Below, piece after piece: positions 43,834 to 52,896 of a stretch of 64,000 bases of DNA. Origin of the DNA: Pseudomonas sp. N40(2020) (lineage in GTDB: Bacteria; Pseudomonadota; Gammaproteobacteria; Pseudomonadales; Pseudomonadaceae); contig NZ_JACSZV010000028.1 in assembly GCF_014472415.1 (NCBI RefSeq), forward strand, positions 1-64,000, given 5' to 3'. The notes under the pieces were generated by a model that saw nothing but the letters and a program-made list of their open reading frames with translations, did no database searches and was not told the DNA's origin. A program made the position numbers and the translations under genes. Numbering within the stretch: position 1 is the first letter of the stretch; each line of letters opens with the position of its first letter.

Positions 43834-43947
43834 GGGCAGTTCGGCCGGCACAAAAACCTGATCAATCAGCCCGGCTCAAAGATGCCCACAACACCTGCGC
43901 CACCAGATTCGCCGTCGATGCCGACCAATGCCGCGCCGCTTGAAACC

Positions 43948-45375
43948 TCACAACGACAACACCCCGCTGTACAACCCATAAGCCGCCAGCCCTGCCCCAA
44001 TGATCACGCAGGTAAAAATCCCCTTCTCGACCGTGGTGAACAACGGCTGACCCTGCTCATGCTTGGCCTTGGCAAACAGGATCACCCCCGGTGCATACAG
44101 CAACGCCGACAACAGCAAATACTTCACCCCGCCGGCGTACAACAACCAAACCGCATAACACAGGGCGATGCCACCGATCAGCAGATCCTTGGTGCGTTCG
44201 GCCGAGGCGTGTTCGTAGGTTTCGCCGCGCCCACTCAACAGCACGGCGTAGGCAGCCGACCACAGATACGGCACCAGAATCATCGAAGAGGCGAGGTAGA
44301 TCAGGCTGGTGTAAGTGCCTGCCGAGAACAGCGTGATCAGCAGAAAAATCTGGATCATCACGTTGGTCAGCCACAACGCATTGACCGGCACATGATTGGC
44401 GTTTTCCTTTTTCAGGAACGCCGGCATGGTGTTGTCCCGGGCCGTGGCGAAAAGGATTTCGGCGCACAACAACGCCCACGACAACAACGCCCCGAGCAGT
44501 GAAACCGCCAGCCCGAGGCTGATCAGCAGCGCGCCCCACGGCCCGACGATATGTTCCAGCACCGCCGCCAGCGAGGGGTTCTGCAGGTTGGCCAGTTCCG
44601 GCTGGCTCATGATCCCCAGCGACAGCACGTTGACCAGCACCAGCAACGCCAGCACGCCGATAAATCCGATCACCGTGGCACGGCCGACGTCACTGCGCTT
44701 CTGCGCCCGCGCCGAGTACACGCTGGCGCCTTCGATGCCGATGAACACAAACACTGTCACCAGCATCATGTTGCGCACCTGATCCATCACCCCGCCGAAA
44801 CTCGGGTTGCTGCGGCCCCAGATATCGCGGGTAAAAACGTCAGCCTTGAACGCCACGGCAGCGATGACGATGAACATGATCAGCGGCACGATCTTGGCCA
44901 CGGTGGTCACCTGGTTGATAAACGTCGCCTCCTTAATCCCGCGCATCACCAGAAAATGCACGGCCCACAGCAACAACGAGGCGCAGCCAATGGCAACCGG
45001 TGTGTTGCCCTGGCCGAACACCGGAAAGAAGTAGCCGAGGGTGCTGAAGAGCAGGACGAAATAGCCGACGTTGCCCAGCCAGGCGCTGATCCAGTAACCC
45101 CACGCCGACGAGAACCCCATGTAGTCGCCAAACCCGGCCTTGGCGTAGGCGTACACCCCCGAGTCCAGTTCGGGCTTGCGATTGGCCAGGGTCTGGAACA
45201 CGAAAGCAAGGGTCAACATGCCGATCGCGGTGATGCCCCAACCGATCAAAATCGCCCCGGCATCGGCCCGTGCCGCCATGTTTTGCGGCAGGGAGAAAAT
45301 CCCCCCGCCAATCATCGACCCCACTACCAGGGCGATCAACGCACCCAGTTGCAGCTTTTGCGCAGGTTGCGACAT
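43948..45375 (-). CDS. ArcD-like arginine/ornithine antiporter, divergent paralogue
   Basis: A 475-residue APC-superfamily transporter with about 12-13 helices. It starts MSQPAQKLQLGALIALVVGS and has the GSMIGGGIFSLPQNMAA substrate motif. It is the same length as and near-identical over long stretches to the arcD at 45809 (for example NRKP-LDSGVYAYAKAGFGDY and LLLSALLYAPG). It is on the opposite strand, outside the arcDABC operon. Start at 45375 after AAAGGGAG. It could exchange arginine/ornithine or a related basic amino acid pair. Confidence 0.85.
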   Translation of the reverse strand: MSQPAQKLQLGALIALVVGSMIGGGIFSLPQNMAARADAGAILIGWGITAIGMLTLAFVFQTLANRKPELDSGVYAYAKAGFGDYMGFSSAWGYWISAWLGNVGYFVLLFSTLGYFFPVFGQGNTPVAIGCASLLLWAVHFLVMRGIKEATFINQVTTVAKIVPLIMFIVIAAVAFKADVFTRDIWGRSNPSFGGVMDQVRNMMLVTVFVFIGIEGASVYSARAQKRSDVGRATVIGFIGVLALLVLVNVLSLGIMSQPELANLQNPSLAAVLEHIVGPWGALLISLGLAVSLLGALLSWALLCAEILFATARDNTMPAFLKKENANHVPVNALWLTNVMIQIFLLITLFSAGTYTSLIYLASSMILVPYLWSAAYAVLLSGRGETYEHASAERTKDLLIGGIALCYAVWLLYAGGVKYLLLSALLYAPGVILFAKAKHEQGQPLFTTVEKGIFTCVIIGAGLAAYGLYSGVLSL

Positions 45376-45808
45376 TCCAGTCTCCCTTTCCAACTCTGGC
45401 ACGCCTCACAAGATGTTGCTTTTAACTAAACGGATAAAGCGTAAGTACGTTTATTGAATAACGCCAATTAACGCCTGTTATATATAGCCAATGACGCTAA
45501 TGCTTAACACGGATAGTCGCTTTATTTGCTGATTCTGATTATTCGATTCTGTACTGAAAACAGATGAGGAAATTTGCCAAAACCTGAAAAAGAACTAGGG
45601 TGATAGTTCGAAAGTTATAGGAGCAATTCCAAAATCCATCGCCGAAAGCCTCTGGAATGGGCCTTTCAGGCAGTCGCTTTATGCCATCAGGCGCTTCATA
45701 AGTCATTCATTAACAATGGAATGTGCCTATGCACTGATCTAAGTCAGTAGTTTGATCAGTCAACAGAACTACGCTGTGAACTCTTCTCTCCTGCAATGGA
45801 GTCATGCA
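45376..45808. other. Divergent promoter region between the two ArcD-type genes
   Basis: 433 bases, AT-richer than its surroundings, without a gene. The right end holds an ANR-type box (45734-45747) and a possible -10 element TACGCT (45770-45775) for arcD. The left part (45420-45560) probably holds the promoter of the minus-strand copy; no clear box was seen there. Confidence 0.6.
45734..45747 (+). promoter_or_regulatory. ANR/Dnr-type box of the arcDABC promoter
   Basis: CTGATCTAAGTCAG keeps the TGA-N6-TCA core of the FNR-like TTGAT-N4-ATCAA site. Its centre is about 41 bases before the start predicted from TACGCT, the usual position for anaerobic activation. Confidence 0.65.
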
Positions 45809-47236
45809 ATGTCTGAAGCTCCCGGAAAACTACGATTAGGTGCACTGGTTGCCTTGGTCGTCGGATCAATGATCGGTGGCGGGATATTCTCTTTGCCACA
45901 AAACATGGCCGCCAGCGCCGACGTCGGCGCGGTACTGATCGGTTGGGCCATCACCGCCGTCGGCATGCTCACCCTCGCTTTTGTCTTTCAAACCCTCGCC
46001 AATCGCAAGCCTGACCTGGACGGCGGCGTGTACGCCTACGCCAAGGCCGGGTTCGGCGATTACATGGGTTTTTCCTCGGCCTGGGGTTACTGGATCAGTG
46101 CCTGGCTGGGCAACGTCGGTTACTTCGTTCTGTTATTCAGCACCCTCGGTTATTTCTTTCCGGCTTTCGGCGAAGGCAACACCGTCGCTGCGGTGATTGG
46201 CGCCTCCGTGCTGCTGTGGGCCGTGCATTTCCTGGTGCTGCGCGGGATCAAGGAAGCGGCATTCATCAACCTGGTGACCACGGTCGCCAAGGTGGTGCCA
46301 CTGCTGCTGTTCGTGATGATCGCGTTCTTCGCGTTCAAACTGGATATCTTCACCGCTGACATCTGGGGTGTGAAAAACCCTGATCTGGGCAGTGTGATGA
46401 ATCAGGTGCGCAACATGATGCTGGTCACCGTGTGGGTGTTCATCGGCATCGAAGGCGCGAGCATCTTCTCGGCCCGGGCGGAAAAACGCTCCGACGTGGG
46501 CAAGGCCACCGTGATCGGCTTCATCACCGTGCTGCTGTTTCTGGTGCTGGTGAACGTGCTGTCGCTGGGCATCATGACTCAGCCAGAGCTGGCCAAACTG
46601 CAGAACCCGTCGATGGCCGCCGTGCTTGAGCATGTGGTCGGTCACTGGGGCGCGGTGCTGATCAGCGTCGGTCTGATCATCTCGCTGCTGGGGGCGCTGT
46701 TGTCGTGGGTGTTGCTGTGTGCGGAGATCATGTTTGCCGCCGCCAAAGACCACACCATGCCGGAGTTCCTGCGCAAGGAGAACGCCAACCACGTGCCGGT
46801 CAACGCCCTCTGGCTGACCAACGCGATGGTGCAGATTTTCCTGATCATCACCCTGTTCTCGGCCAGCACTTACCTGTCGCTGATCTACCTCGCCACCTCG
46901 ATGATTCTGGTGCCGTACCTGTGGTCGGCGGCCTATGCCGTACTGCTGGCGGTGCGCGGCGAAACCTACGAAGGCTTCGCGGCCGAGCGGCGCAAGGATC
47001 TGATCATCGGCGGGATCGCCCTGATCTACGCGATCTGGCTGCTGTACGCCGGCGGCATCAAATACCTGCTGCTCTCGGCCCTGCTCTATGCCCCCGGCGC
47101 GTTCCTGTTCGCCAAGGCCAAGCTCGAACTCAAGCAAGCGGTTTTCACCAACGTCGAGAAGCTGATTTTCGCCGCAGTGGTTGTGGGCGCGCTGGTCGCG
47201 GCCTACGGACTGTATGACGGCTTCCTGACTCTGTAA
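45809..47236 (+). CDS. arcD: Arginine/ornithine antiporter
   Basis: A 475-residue APC-type antiporter (MSEAPGKLRLGALVALVVGS, GSMIGGGIFSLPQNMAAS). It exchanges arginine for ornithine across the inner membrane so the deiminase pathway can make ATP from arginine. First gene of arcDABC; arcA follows after 35 bases. The start at 45809 uses GGAG at 45798. Confidence 0.93.
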   Translation: MSEAPGKLRLGALVALVVGSMIGGGIFSLPQNMAASADVGAVLIGWAITAVGMLTLAFVFQTLANRKPDLDGGVYAYAKAGFGDYMGFSSAWGYWISAWLGNVGYFVLLFSTLGYFFPAFGEGNTVAAVIGASVLLWAVHFLVLRGIKEAAFINLVTTVAKVVPLLLFVMIAFFAFKLDIFTADIWGVKNPDLGSVMNQVRNMMLVTVWVFIGIEGASIFSARAEKRSDVGKATVIGFITVLLFLVLVNVLSLGIMTQPELAKLQNPSMAAVLEHVVGHWGAVLISVGLIISLLGALLSWVLLCAEIMFAAAKDHTMPEFLRKENANHVPVNALWLTNAMVQIFLIITLFSASTYLSLIYLATSMILVPYLWSAAYAVLLAVRGETYEGFAAERRKDLIIGGIALIYAIWLLYAGGIKYLLLSALLYAPGAFLFAKAKLELKQAVFTNVEKLIFAAVVVGALVAAYGLYDGFLTL

Positions 47237-47271
47237 CACCTGATTGATTAGTTATCTGGAGGATCACTGCA

Positions 47272-48528
47272 ATGACCACGGAAAAAGTTAAGTACGGCGT
47301 ACATTCCGAAGCCGGCAAACTGCGCAAAGTCATGGTCTGCTCCCCTGGTCTGGCCCATCAGCGCCTGACCCCGAACAACTGCGATGAACTGCTGTTCGAC
47401 GATGTGCTGTGGGTCGCCCAGGCCAAGCGCGACCACTTCGACTTCGTCACCAAGATGCGTGAACGCGGGATCGATGTGCTGGAAATGCACAACCTGCTGA
47501 CCGACATCGTCGCCATCCCCGAAGCACTGGACTGGATTCTCGATCGCAAGGTCACCGCCGATTCGGTGGGCCTGGGCCTGATCAGCGAGGTGAAATCCTG
47601 GCTGAAAAGCCTTGAACCACGGCACATCGCCGAGTTTCTGATTGGCGGCGTCTCCGCCGATGACCTGCCGGACAGCTTCGGCGGCAAGACCATCCAGATG
47701 TTCCGCGACTTCCTCGGCCACTCCAGCTTCATCCTGCCACCGCTGCCGAACACTCAGTTCACCCGCGACACCACGTGCTGGATCTACGGCGGCGTGACGC
47801 TGAACCCGATGTACTGGCCGGCGCGTCGTCAGGAAACCCTGCTGGCCACGGCCATCTACAAATTCCACCCGCAGTTCACCAACGCCGATTTCGAGATCTG
47901 GTACGGCGACCCGGACAAGGATCACGGCAACTCCACACTTGAAGGCGGCGACGTGATGCCGATCGGCAACGGTGTGGTGTTGATCGGCATGGGCGAGCGC
48001 TCATCCCGTCAGGCCATCGGCCAACTGGCGCTGAACCTGTTCAAGAACAAAGCCGTGGAAAAAGTCATCGTTGCCGGTCTGCCAAAGTCTCGCGCGGCGA
48101 TGCACCTGGACACCGTGTTCAGCTTCTGCGACCGCGACCTGGTGACGATTTTCCCGGAAGTGGTCAACCAGATCGTCGCCTTCACCCTGCGACCTGACGA
48201 AAGCAAACAGGGCGGCATCGACATCCGCCGCGAAGAATCGAGCTTCCTCGACACCGTGGCTGCCGCCCTCAACCTGCCGAAGCTGCGCGTGGTGGAAACC
48301 GGCGGCAACAGCTTCGCCGCCGAACGCGAGCAATGGGACGACGGTAACAACGTCGTCGCCGTGGAGCCGGGCGTGGTCATCGGTTACGACCGCAACACCT
48401 ACACCAACACCCTGCTGCGCAAGGCTGGCGTAGAGGTCATCACCATCAGCGCCGGGGAACTGGGCCGTGGCCGTGGCGGCGGCCACTGCATGACCTGCCC
48501 GATCATCCGCGATCCGATCGACTATTGA
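47272..48528 (+). CDS. arcA: Arginine deiminase
   Basis: A 418-residue enzyme converting arginine to citrulline and ammonia. Seen are GKLRKVMVCSPGLAHQRL, the substrate-binding FTRDTTCWIYGG, LEGGDVMPIGNGVVLIGMGE, the HLDTVFSFCDRD segment and the catalytic Cys in GRGGGHCMTCPI near the C-terminus. A strong TGGAGG ribosome site precedes the ATG. Confidence 0.96.
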   Translation: MTTEKVKYGVHSEAGKLRKVMVCSPGLAHQRLTPNNCDELLFDDVLWVAQAKRDHFDFVTKMRERGIDVLEMHNLLTDIVAIPEALDWILDRKVTADSVGLGLISEVKSWLKSLEPRHIAEFLIGGVSADDLPDSFGGKTIQMFRDFLGHSSFILPPLPNTQFTRDTTCWIYGGVTLNPMYWPARRQETLLATAIYKFHPQFTNADFEIWYGDPDKDHGNSTLEGGDVMPIGNGVVLIGMGERSSRQAIGQLALNLFKNKAVEKVIVAGLPKSRAAMHLDTVFSFCDRDLVTIFPEVVNQIVAFTLRPDESKQGGIDIRREESSFLDTVAAALNLPKLRVVETGGNSFAAEREQWDDGNNVVAVEPGVVIGYDRNTYTNTLLRKAGVEVITISAGELGRGRGGGHCMTCPIIRDPIDY

Positions 48529-48546
48529 TTTTTTGACTAATGACGA

Positions 48547-48609
48547 CCCGACGCTGTGAAAGCGTAGCGCCGAAGGCGCACAGCCTGCAGTAGCTTTCAC
48601 AGTGTCGGG
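48547..48609 (+). ncRNA. Structured arcA-arcB intercistronic RNA element
   Basis: CCCGACGCTGTGAAAGC (48547-48563) pairs with GCTTTCACAGTGTCGGG (48593-48609) over 17 positions with a single G:T. An inner GCGCCGAAGGCGC hairpin sits in the loop. The T-rich GATTTTTTGAC (48528-48539) is upstream, not downstream, so this is not a terminator for arcA; it looks like an mRNA-processing or stabilising hairpin. Confidence 0.65.
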
Positions 48610-48623
48610 CAAGGAGATCCATC

Positions 48624-49634
48624 ATGGCTTTTAATATGCGCAACCGCAGCTTGCTGAGTTTGATGCACCACACCACTCGCGAGATCAACTACCTGATCGA
48701 CCTGTCCCGCGACCTCAAACGCGCCAAATACACCGGCACCGAGCGTCCACACCTGCAAGGCAAGAACATCGCGCTGATCTTCGAAAAAACCTCGACCCGC
48801 ACCCGTTGCGCCTTCGAAGTCGCGGCGCACGACCAAGGCGCTCACGTCACCTACATTGACCCCGTGTCGTCGCAGATCGGCCACAAAGAAAGCATGAAAG
48901 ACACCGCCCGCGTACTCGGCCGGATGTTTGATGCCATCGAGTACCGTGGCTTCGAACAGGAAATCGTCGAAGAGCTGGCCAAGTTCGCCGGAGTGCCGGT
49001 GTTCAACGGTCTGACCGCCGAATTCCATCCGACGCAAATGATCGCCGACGTGCTGACCATGCGCGAACACAGCGACAAACCGATGCACGAGATCAGCTAC
49101 GCCTACCTCGGCGACGCCCGCTACAACATGGGCAACTCGCTGCTGATGATCGGCGCCAAACTCGGCATGGACGTGCGCATCGCTGCACCGAAAGCACTGT
49201 GGCCGCACGCTGACTTCATCGCGCAATGCAAAGAATTCGCCGAAGAAAGCGGCGCGCGCATCACCATTACCGAAGATCCGAAAGAAGCGGTCAAAGGCGT
49301 CGACTTCATTCACACCGACATCTGGGTATCGATGGGCGAGCCGGTCGAAGCGTGGGACGAGCGTATCGAGCAACTGCTGCCGTACCAGGTCAACAGCAAA
49401 ATGATGAAAGCCTCCGGCAACCCACGCGTGAAATTCATGCACTGCCTGCCGGCGTTCCATAACAGCGAAACCAAGGTCGGCAAAGACATTGCCGCACGCT
49501 ATCCAAACTTGGCCAATGGCGTCGAAGTGACAGAAGACGTGTTCGAATCCCCGGCCAACATTGCCTTCGAGCAAGCGGAAAACCGCATGCACACCATCAA
49601 GGCAATTCTGGTGTCGGCGCTGGCTGATCTTTAA
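48624..49634 (+). CDS. arcB: Catabolic ornithine carbamoyltransferase
   Basis: A 336-residue enzyme that releases carbamoyl phosphate from citrulline. Carbamoyl-phosphate loop EKTSTRTRCAFE, LGDARYNMGNSLLMIGAKLG, DIWVSMGEP and HCLPAFH. Located between arcA and arcC, so this is the catabolic form rather than ArgF. Confidence 0.95.
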   Translation: MAFNMRNRSLLSLMHHTTREINYLIDLSRDLKRAKYTGTERPHLQGKNIALIFEKTSTRTRCAFEVAAHDQGAHVTYIDPVSSQIGHKESMKDTARVLGRMFDAIEYRGFEQEIVEELAKFAGVPVFNGLTAEFHPTQMIADVLTMREHSDKPMHEISYAYLGDARYNMGNSLLMIGAKLGMDVRIAAPKALWPHADFIAQCKEFAEESGARITITEDPKEAVKGVDFIHTDIWVSMGEPVEAWDERIEQLLPYQVNSKMMKASGNPRVKFMHCLPAFHNSETKVGKDIAARYPNLANGVEVTEDVFESPANIAFEQAENRMHTIKAILVSALADL

Positions 49635-49649
49635 CCACTGCTGACCCGT

Positions 49650-49754
49650 GATCGTTCCCACGCTCCCGCGTGGGAATGCATCCCGTGACGCTCTGCGTCA
49701 CAGCGGACGCGGAGCGTCAGTGGCGGCATTCCCACGCAGCGCGTGGGAACGATC
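49650..49754. repeat. Inverted repeat between arcB and arcC, GATCGTTCCCACGC family
   Basis: GATCGTTCCCACGCTCCCGC and GCGCGTGGGAACGATC bound the element, with inner GGAGCGTC/GACGCTC stems. It lies within the operon. Confidence 0.88.
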
Positions 49755-49787
49755 AACAAATCACTGTTTTCCAGAAGGACATGCACC

Positions 49788-50717
49788 ATGCGTATCGTCG
49801 TAGCGTTGGGCGGTAACGCCCTGCTCCGCCGTGGTGAACCGATGACCGCTGACAATCAGCGCGCCAACATCCGCATCGCCACCGAGCAAATCGCCAAGAT
49901 CCATCCCGGCAATCAACTGGTCATCGCCCACGGCAATGGCCCGCAAGTCGGCCTGCTGTCGCTGCAAGCGGCAGCCTACACCTCCGTCACCCCTTACCCG
50001 CTGGACGTGCTCGGTGCCGAAACCGAAGGCATGATCGGCTACATCATCGAACAGGAGCTGGGCAACCTGCTGGACTTCGAAGTGCCGTTCGCCACCCTGC
50101 TGACCCAGGTCGAAGTCGACGCCAACGACCCGGCCTTCAAGAACCCGACCAAACCCATCGGCCCGGTCTACGACAAGGCTGAAGCGGAAAAACTCGCCGC
50201 TGAAAAAGGCTGGGCCATCGCTCCTGACGGCGACAAGTACCGCCGTGTAGTAGCCAGCCCGAGGCCGAAGCGCATCTTCGAGATCCGCCCGATCAAGTGG
50301 CTGCTGGACAAGGGCAGCATCGTCATCTGCGCCGGTGGCGGCGGCATTCCGACCATGTACGACGAGAACCGCCACCTCAAGGGCATCGAGGCGGTGATCG
50401 ACAAGGATCTGTGCTCCTCGCTGCTGGCTGAACAACTGGAAGCGGAGTTGCTGGTGATTGCCACCGACGTCAACGCTGCCTTCATCGACTTCGGCAAACC
50501 CACACAGAAAGCCATCGCAGAGGCGCACCCGGACGAACTCGAACGCCTCGGTTTCGCCGCCGGCTCCATGGGACCGAAGGTGCAGGCAGCTTGTGAATTC
50601 GCGCGCCATACTGGCAAGGTCGCGGTGATCGGCTCGCTGGCGGACATCGAAGCGATTGTCCAGGGTACTGCCGGCACACGGGTCAGTACTGCCAAGCCTG
50701 GTATCACCTATCGATAA
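49788..50717 (+). CDS. arcC: Carbamate kinase
   Basis: A 309-residue enzyme making ATP from carbamoyl phosphate and ADP. MRIVVALGGNALLRRGEP, HGNGPQVGLL, CAGGGGIPT and GSMGPKVQAACEF are intact. The start at 49788 has AGAAGGAC upstream; the longer frame includes part of the repeat. Last gene of arcDABC. Confidence 0.95.
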   Translation: MRIVVALGGNALLRRGEPMTADNQRANIRIATEQIAKIHPGNQLVIAHGNGPQVGLLSLQAAAYTSVTPYPLDVLGAETEGMIGYIIEQELGNLLDFEVPFATLLTQVEVDANDPAFKNPTKPIGPVYDKAEAEKLAAEKGWAIAPDGDKYRRVVASPRPKRIFEIRPIKWLLDKGSIVICAGGGGIPTMYDENRHLKGIEAVIDKDLCSSLLAEQLEAELLVIATDVNAAFIDFGKPTQKAIAEAHPDELERLGFAAGSMGPKVQAACEFARHTGKVAVIGSLADIEAIVQGTAGTRVSTAKPGITYR

Positions 50718-50730
50718 TTAGAAACTCCGA

Positions 50731-50757
50731 GGGCAGATGCAGGGTCTGCCCTTCTCC
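50731..50757 (+). terminator. Probable terminator of arcDABC
   Basis: GGGCAGA (50731-50737) and TCTGCCC (50745-50751) with TTCTCC after; a weak T tract. It lies 14 bases past arcC. Confidence 0.55.
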
Positions 50758-50779
50758 CATGCCTTGAAAGGAGAAACCC

Positions 50780-51142
50780 ATGGCCCAGTTTGAACCTGGT
50801 CATTTGCACATTGAGCGACATGCGTTGACCCCGGATGATGTCAGCTACAACGTGTGCCTCGACTATGAAGTGTTCACCGATCCGCAAAAAGGCAAAGGCA
50901 TCCAGTTCACGATGCATGGCACACTTCAGGAAAAGGACATGAAAGAGACCTTCTTCCTGCCCAAGGAGGAGGCCTACAACTTTGCCAACAACGTGACGAA
51001 AATCGCCGAGCAGTACGGCATTCCCAAGACTCACAGTCAGATCGGTTCGGTGCACAAGCATTACGACATGATGTTTGAAGACATCCGTAAGCAGCTGGAC
51101 ATGAAATCCGGCGACCCGGTCAATCTTGAGCACTTCGAATAA
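50780..51142 (+). CDS. DUF5064-family protein
   Basis: A 120-residue soluble protein (MAQFEPGHLHIERHALTPDD). It has alternating beta-rich and charged segments (YNVCLDYEVFTDPQKGKGIQ, KHYDMMFEDIRKQLD). Pseudomonas-specific, function unknown. AAAGGAGAAACCC gives it an excellent ribosome site, so it is well translated. Confidence 0.8.
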   Translation: MAQFEPGHLHIERHALTPDDVSYNVCLDYEVFTDPQKGKGIQFTMHGTLQEKDMKETFFLPKEEAYNFANNVTKIAEQYGIPKTHSQIGSVHKHYDMMFEDIRKQLDMKSGDPVNLEHFE

Positions 51143-51152
51143 CCCTCAAAAG

Positions 51153-51330
51153 CCCCTCACCCTAGCCCTCTCCCAAAGGGAGAGGGGATTGATTGGGGGA
51201 TGCTGCAGAGTTACGCCGACCTGATCCTGCTTTACCGAATCCATAATCGACTGTCTCTTCCAGGTCGATGTCAAACCCGAGACACCTCGGTCAGCTCCCT
51301 CTCCCCTTGGGAGAGGGCTGGGGTGAGGGT
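51153..51330. repeat. Inverted CCCTCTCCC-type repeat pair
   Basis: CCCCTCACCCTAGCCCTCTC at 51153-51172 and a complementary GAGAGGGCTGGGGTGAGGG near 51311-51329 face each other across about 135 bases. Inner arms CTCCCAAAGGGAG and CTCCCCTTGGGAG each form small hairpins. A half copy is at 58055. Confidence 0.75.
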
Positions 51331-51387
51331 GCTTTTGATTTAAGGCATACTTGCCACCCTCCGCACTGCAGAACACTGAACCGCCCC

Positions 51388-52896
51388 ATGCGTATCCACG
51401 TCAGCTTCATCGACCGCGTCGGCATCACCCAGGAAGTCCTGGCTATCCTCGGTGGGCGCAACCTCAATCTGGATGCGGTGGAAATGATCCCGCCGAACGT
51501 CTACATCGACGCGCCAACGCTCAGCCCGCAAGTGCTCGAAGAACTCAAGGATGCGCTGTTTCGTGTGCTCGGCGTGGAAGCGGTGACGGTGGTCGACATT
51601 CTCCCCGGCCAGCGTCGGCACTTGCAGCTCGACGCCTTGCTCGCGGCGATGACTGACCCGGTGCTCGCTCTCGACAGCGCCGGCAAGGTGCTATTGGCCA
51701 ACCCGGCATTGATCGCGCTATACGGTCGCGAACCGGCGGGCGAAAGTGTCGCGGAACTGTTCAATGACCCCGGCCTGCTCGACACCTTGCTCGAGCAAGG
51801 CTTCCGCCTGCCGCTGCGCGAGATCACCGTCAACGGCCAGACCCTGCTGCTCGATGCCACGCCGATTACCGACGCCGGCGCCCTGCTCACCCTGTATCAA
51901 CCAAACCGCATCGGCGAACAACTCTCGGCGCTGCATCATGACCACGCCGAAGGTTTCGATGCGTTGCTCGGCGAATCCCCGGCGATCCGCACCCTCAAGG
52001 CCCGCGCGCAACGCGTTGCCGCACTCGATGCACCGCTGCTGATTCAAGGCGAAACCGGCACCGGTAAAGAACTGGTCGCCCGCGCCTGCCACGCCATCAG
52101 TACGCGGCACAGTGCGCCGTTTCTGGCCCTGAACTGCGCGGCCCTGCCGGAGAACCTCGCCGAGAGCGAACTGTTCGGCTACGCCCCCGGCGCCTTCACA
52201 GGTGCCGCGCGCGGTGGCAAACCGGGGCTGATGGAACTGGCCAACCAGGGCACGGTGTTCCTCGACGAGATCGGCGAGATGTCGCCGTACTTGCAGGCCA
52301 AGTTGCTGCGTTTTTTGAATGACGGCAGTTTCCGTCGGGTCGGCGGTGATCGCGAGGTGAAGGTCAACGTGCGCATTCTCAGCGCGACCCACCGCGACCT
52401 GGAAAAAATGGTCAGCGAAGGCCTGTTCCGCGAAGACCTGTTCTACCGCCTCAACGTGCTTAACGTCGAAGTGCCGCCGCTGCGTGAACGGGGTCAGGAC
52501 ATTCTGTTGTTGGCGCGTTATTTCATGCAGCAGGCCTGCGCGCAGATCCAGCGCCCGGTCTGCCGCCTCGCCCCCGGCACCTATCCGGCGCTGCTCGGCA
52601 ACCGCTGGCCGGGCAACGTACGGCAATTGCAGAACGTGATCTTCCGCGCCGCTGCGATCTGCGAAAGCAGCCTCGTCGACATCGGCGACCTCGACATCGC
52701 CGGCACCTCGGTGGCCCGGCAGACCGACAGCGATGTCGACAGCCTCGAACAAGCCGTCGAGTCCTTCGAAAGATCGCTGCTGGAAAAACTCTACGTCAGC
52801 TACCCCTCGACCCGCCAACTGGCCAGCCGCCTGCAGACCTCGCACACCGCCATCGCCCATCGACTGCGCAAATACGGCATTCCCAACAAACCCTGA
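51388..52896 (+). CDS. gcsR: GcsR, TyrR-like sigma-54 activator of glycine cleavage
   Basis: A 502-residue enhancer-binding protein. N-terminal ACT domain (about 1-70; MRIHVSFIDRVGITQEVLAI), a PAS-like middle (about 75-190; LLANPALIALYGREPAGESV), then AAA+ with Walker A QGETGTGKELVARACH, the sigma-54 contact motif GAFTGA and LNCAALPENLAESELFGYAP, and a C-terminal TyrR-type helix-turn-helix (TRQLASRLQTSHTAIAHRLR). The ACT domain would bind glycine. It lies just before its expected target operon gcvH-gcvP-sdaA-gcvT. The start at 51388 matches the TyrR N-terminus. Confidence 0.93.
   Translation: MRIHVSFIDRVGITQEVLAILGGRNLNLDAVEMIPPNVYIDAPTLSPQVLEELKDALFRVLGVEAVTVVDILPGQRRHLQLDALLAAMTDPVLALDSAGKVLLANPALIALYGREPAGESVAELFNDPGLLDTLLEQGFRLPLREITVNGQTLLLDATPITDAGALLTLYQPNRIGEQLSALHHDHAEGFDALLGESPAIRTLKARAQRVAALDAPLLIQGETGTGKELVARACHAISTRHSAPFLALNCAALPENLAESELFGYAPGAFTGAARGGKPGLMELANQGTVFLDEIGEMSPYLQAKLLRFLNDGSFRRVGGDREVKVNVRILSATHRDLEKMVSEGLFREDLFYRLNVLNVEVPPLRERGQDILLLARYFMQQACAQIQRPVCRLAPGTYPALLGNRWPGNVRQLQNVIFRAAAICESSLVDIGDLDIAGTSVARQTDSDVDSLEQAVESFERSLLEKLYVSYPSTRQLASRLQTSHTAIAHRLRKYGIPNKP

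Noticed and set aside
45752..45764. TTGATCAGTCAA as an ANR box before arcD
   Set aside because: It looks FNR-like but the half-sites are 2 bases too close. The site at 45734 fits the spacing and the promoter position better.
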